Positions 6,615 through 6,693 of a stretch of 6,693 nt of DNA are shown piece by piece. Source of the DNA: an uncultured Ignavibacteria bacterium (GTDB lineage: Bacteria; Bacteroidota; Ignavibacteria; Ignavibacteriales; Ignavibacteriaceae); NCBI GenBank assembly GCA_937996765.1, contig CALKUG010000004.1:1-6693 (forward strand), read 5' to 3'. The translations under genes were made by a program, and so were the position numbers. The notes beneath the pieces were generated by a model that saw only the letters and a program-made list of their open reading frames with translations, ran no database searches and had not been told where the DNA came from. Each line of letters opens with the position of its first letter. Within the stretch, counting starts at the first letter, position 1.

Positions 6615-6655
6615 AATCCCGAATTCACTCAAGAGTGAGTTCGGGATTTTTTAAT
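6615..6655 (+). terminator. Strong intrinsic terminator of the T9SS cargo gene
   Basis: The 16-nt arms at 6615-6630 and 6633-6648 are complementary except for one G-T wobble. They form a long hairpin with outer core AATCCCGAA / TTCGGGATT, directly followed by a T-rich run (TTTTTTAATTT region). It lies about 41 nt after the stop codon. The A-run on the opposite side is weak, so it appears mainly plus-directed. Confidence 0.9.
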
Positions 6656-6657
6656 TT

Positions 6658-6672
6658 AATGCCGTAGGCATT
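6658..6672. repeat. AATGCC-GTA-GGCATT palindrome at the right edge
   Basis: AATGCC (6658-6663) and GGCATT (6667-6672) form a perfect 6-bp inverted repeat with a GTA loop, followed by GGTAGAATAATGAT to the window end. From memory, similar GCCGTAGGCATT...GGTAGAA strings recur in intergenic regions of several bacterial phyla, which would make this a dispersed palindromic element. I cannot verify that here, and the element may continue beyond the window. Confidence 0.45.
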
Positions 6673-6693
6673 GAACATTGGTAGAATAATGAT

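Overview
The window looks like a chromosomal segment of a Bacteroidota/Chlorobi-group bacterium, most likely Ignavibacteriota, Kapabacteria or a close relative. The main evidence is the large secreted protein at 3664-6573. It has a signal peptide and ends in a type IX secretion (T9SS) sorting domain opening with QNYPNPFNP and closing with the SGVYFY...KKMILMK pattern. The DUF4199-type membrane protein and the AAA-ATPase-like/PD-(D/E)XK protein are also common in that group. Base composition is moderately AT-rich, and no tRNA, rRNA, CRISPR array, integrase or transposase was found.

Layout from left to right: (1) 1-929, minus strand: an M24-family metallopeptidase (Xaa-Pro aminopeptidase-like), cut by the window edge so that its C-terminus is missing. 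(2) 930-1166: a divergent intergenic region with an inverted repeat, a CCCGAAT palindrome and a striking tract with exact 7-nt periodicity. (3) 1179-2696, plus strand: an AAA-ATPase-like protein with a PD-(D/E)XK nuclease domain. It is interrupted by an in-frame TAG; the rest of the domain, including the E-x-K half of the active site, continues in the same frame to a TAA at 2874-2876. (4) 2883-2908: a hairpin between convergent genes. (5) 2921-3415, minus strand: a four-helix DUF4199-type membrane protein. (6) 3416-3663: a divergent intergenic region with a plausible promoter and an inverted repeat. (7) 3664-6573, plus strand: a 969-residue T9SS cargo protein with a beta-propeller, an Ig-like ASH domain, a second propeller and a sorting domain. 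(8) 6574-6693: heptamer repeats again, a strong intrinsic terminator, and a small palindrome at the right edge.

The genes alternate in strand (-, +, -, +), so there is no operon and no evidence that they act together. I do not see a convincing new multi-gene system. The observations most worth following are: the heptamer tract plus CCCGAAT hairpin, which occurs in the same order and orientation at two separate places; the single-codon interruption exactly at the nuclease active site; and a sharp change in glycine codon choice at a domain boundary in the T9SS cargo gene.
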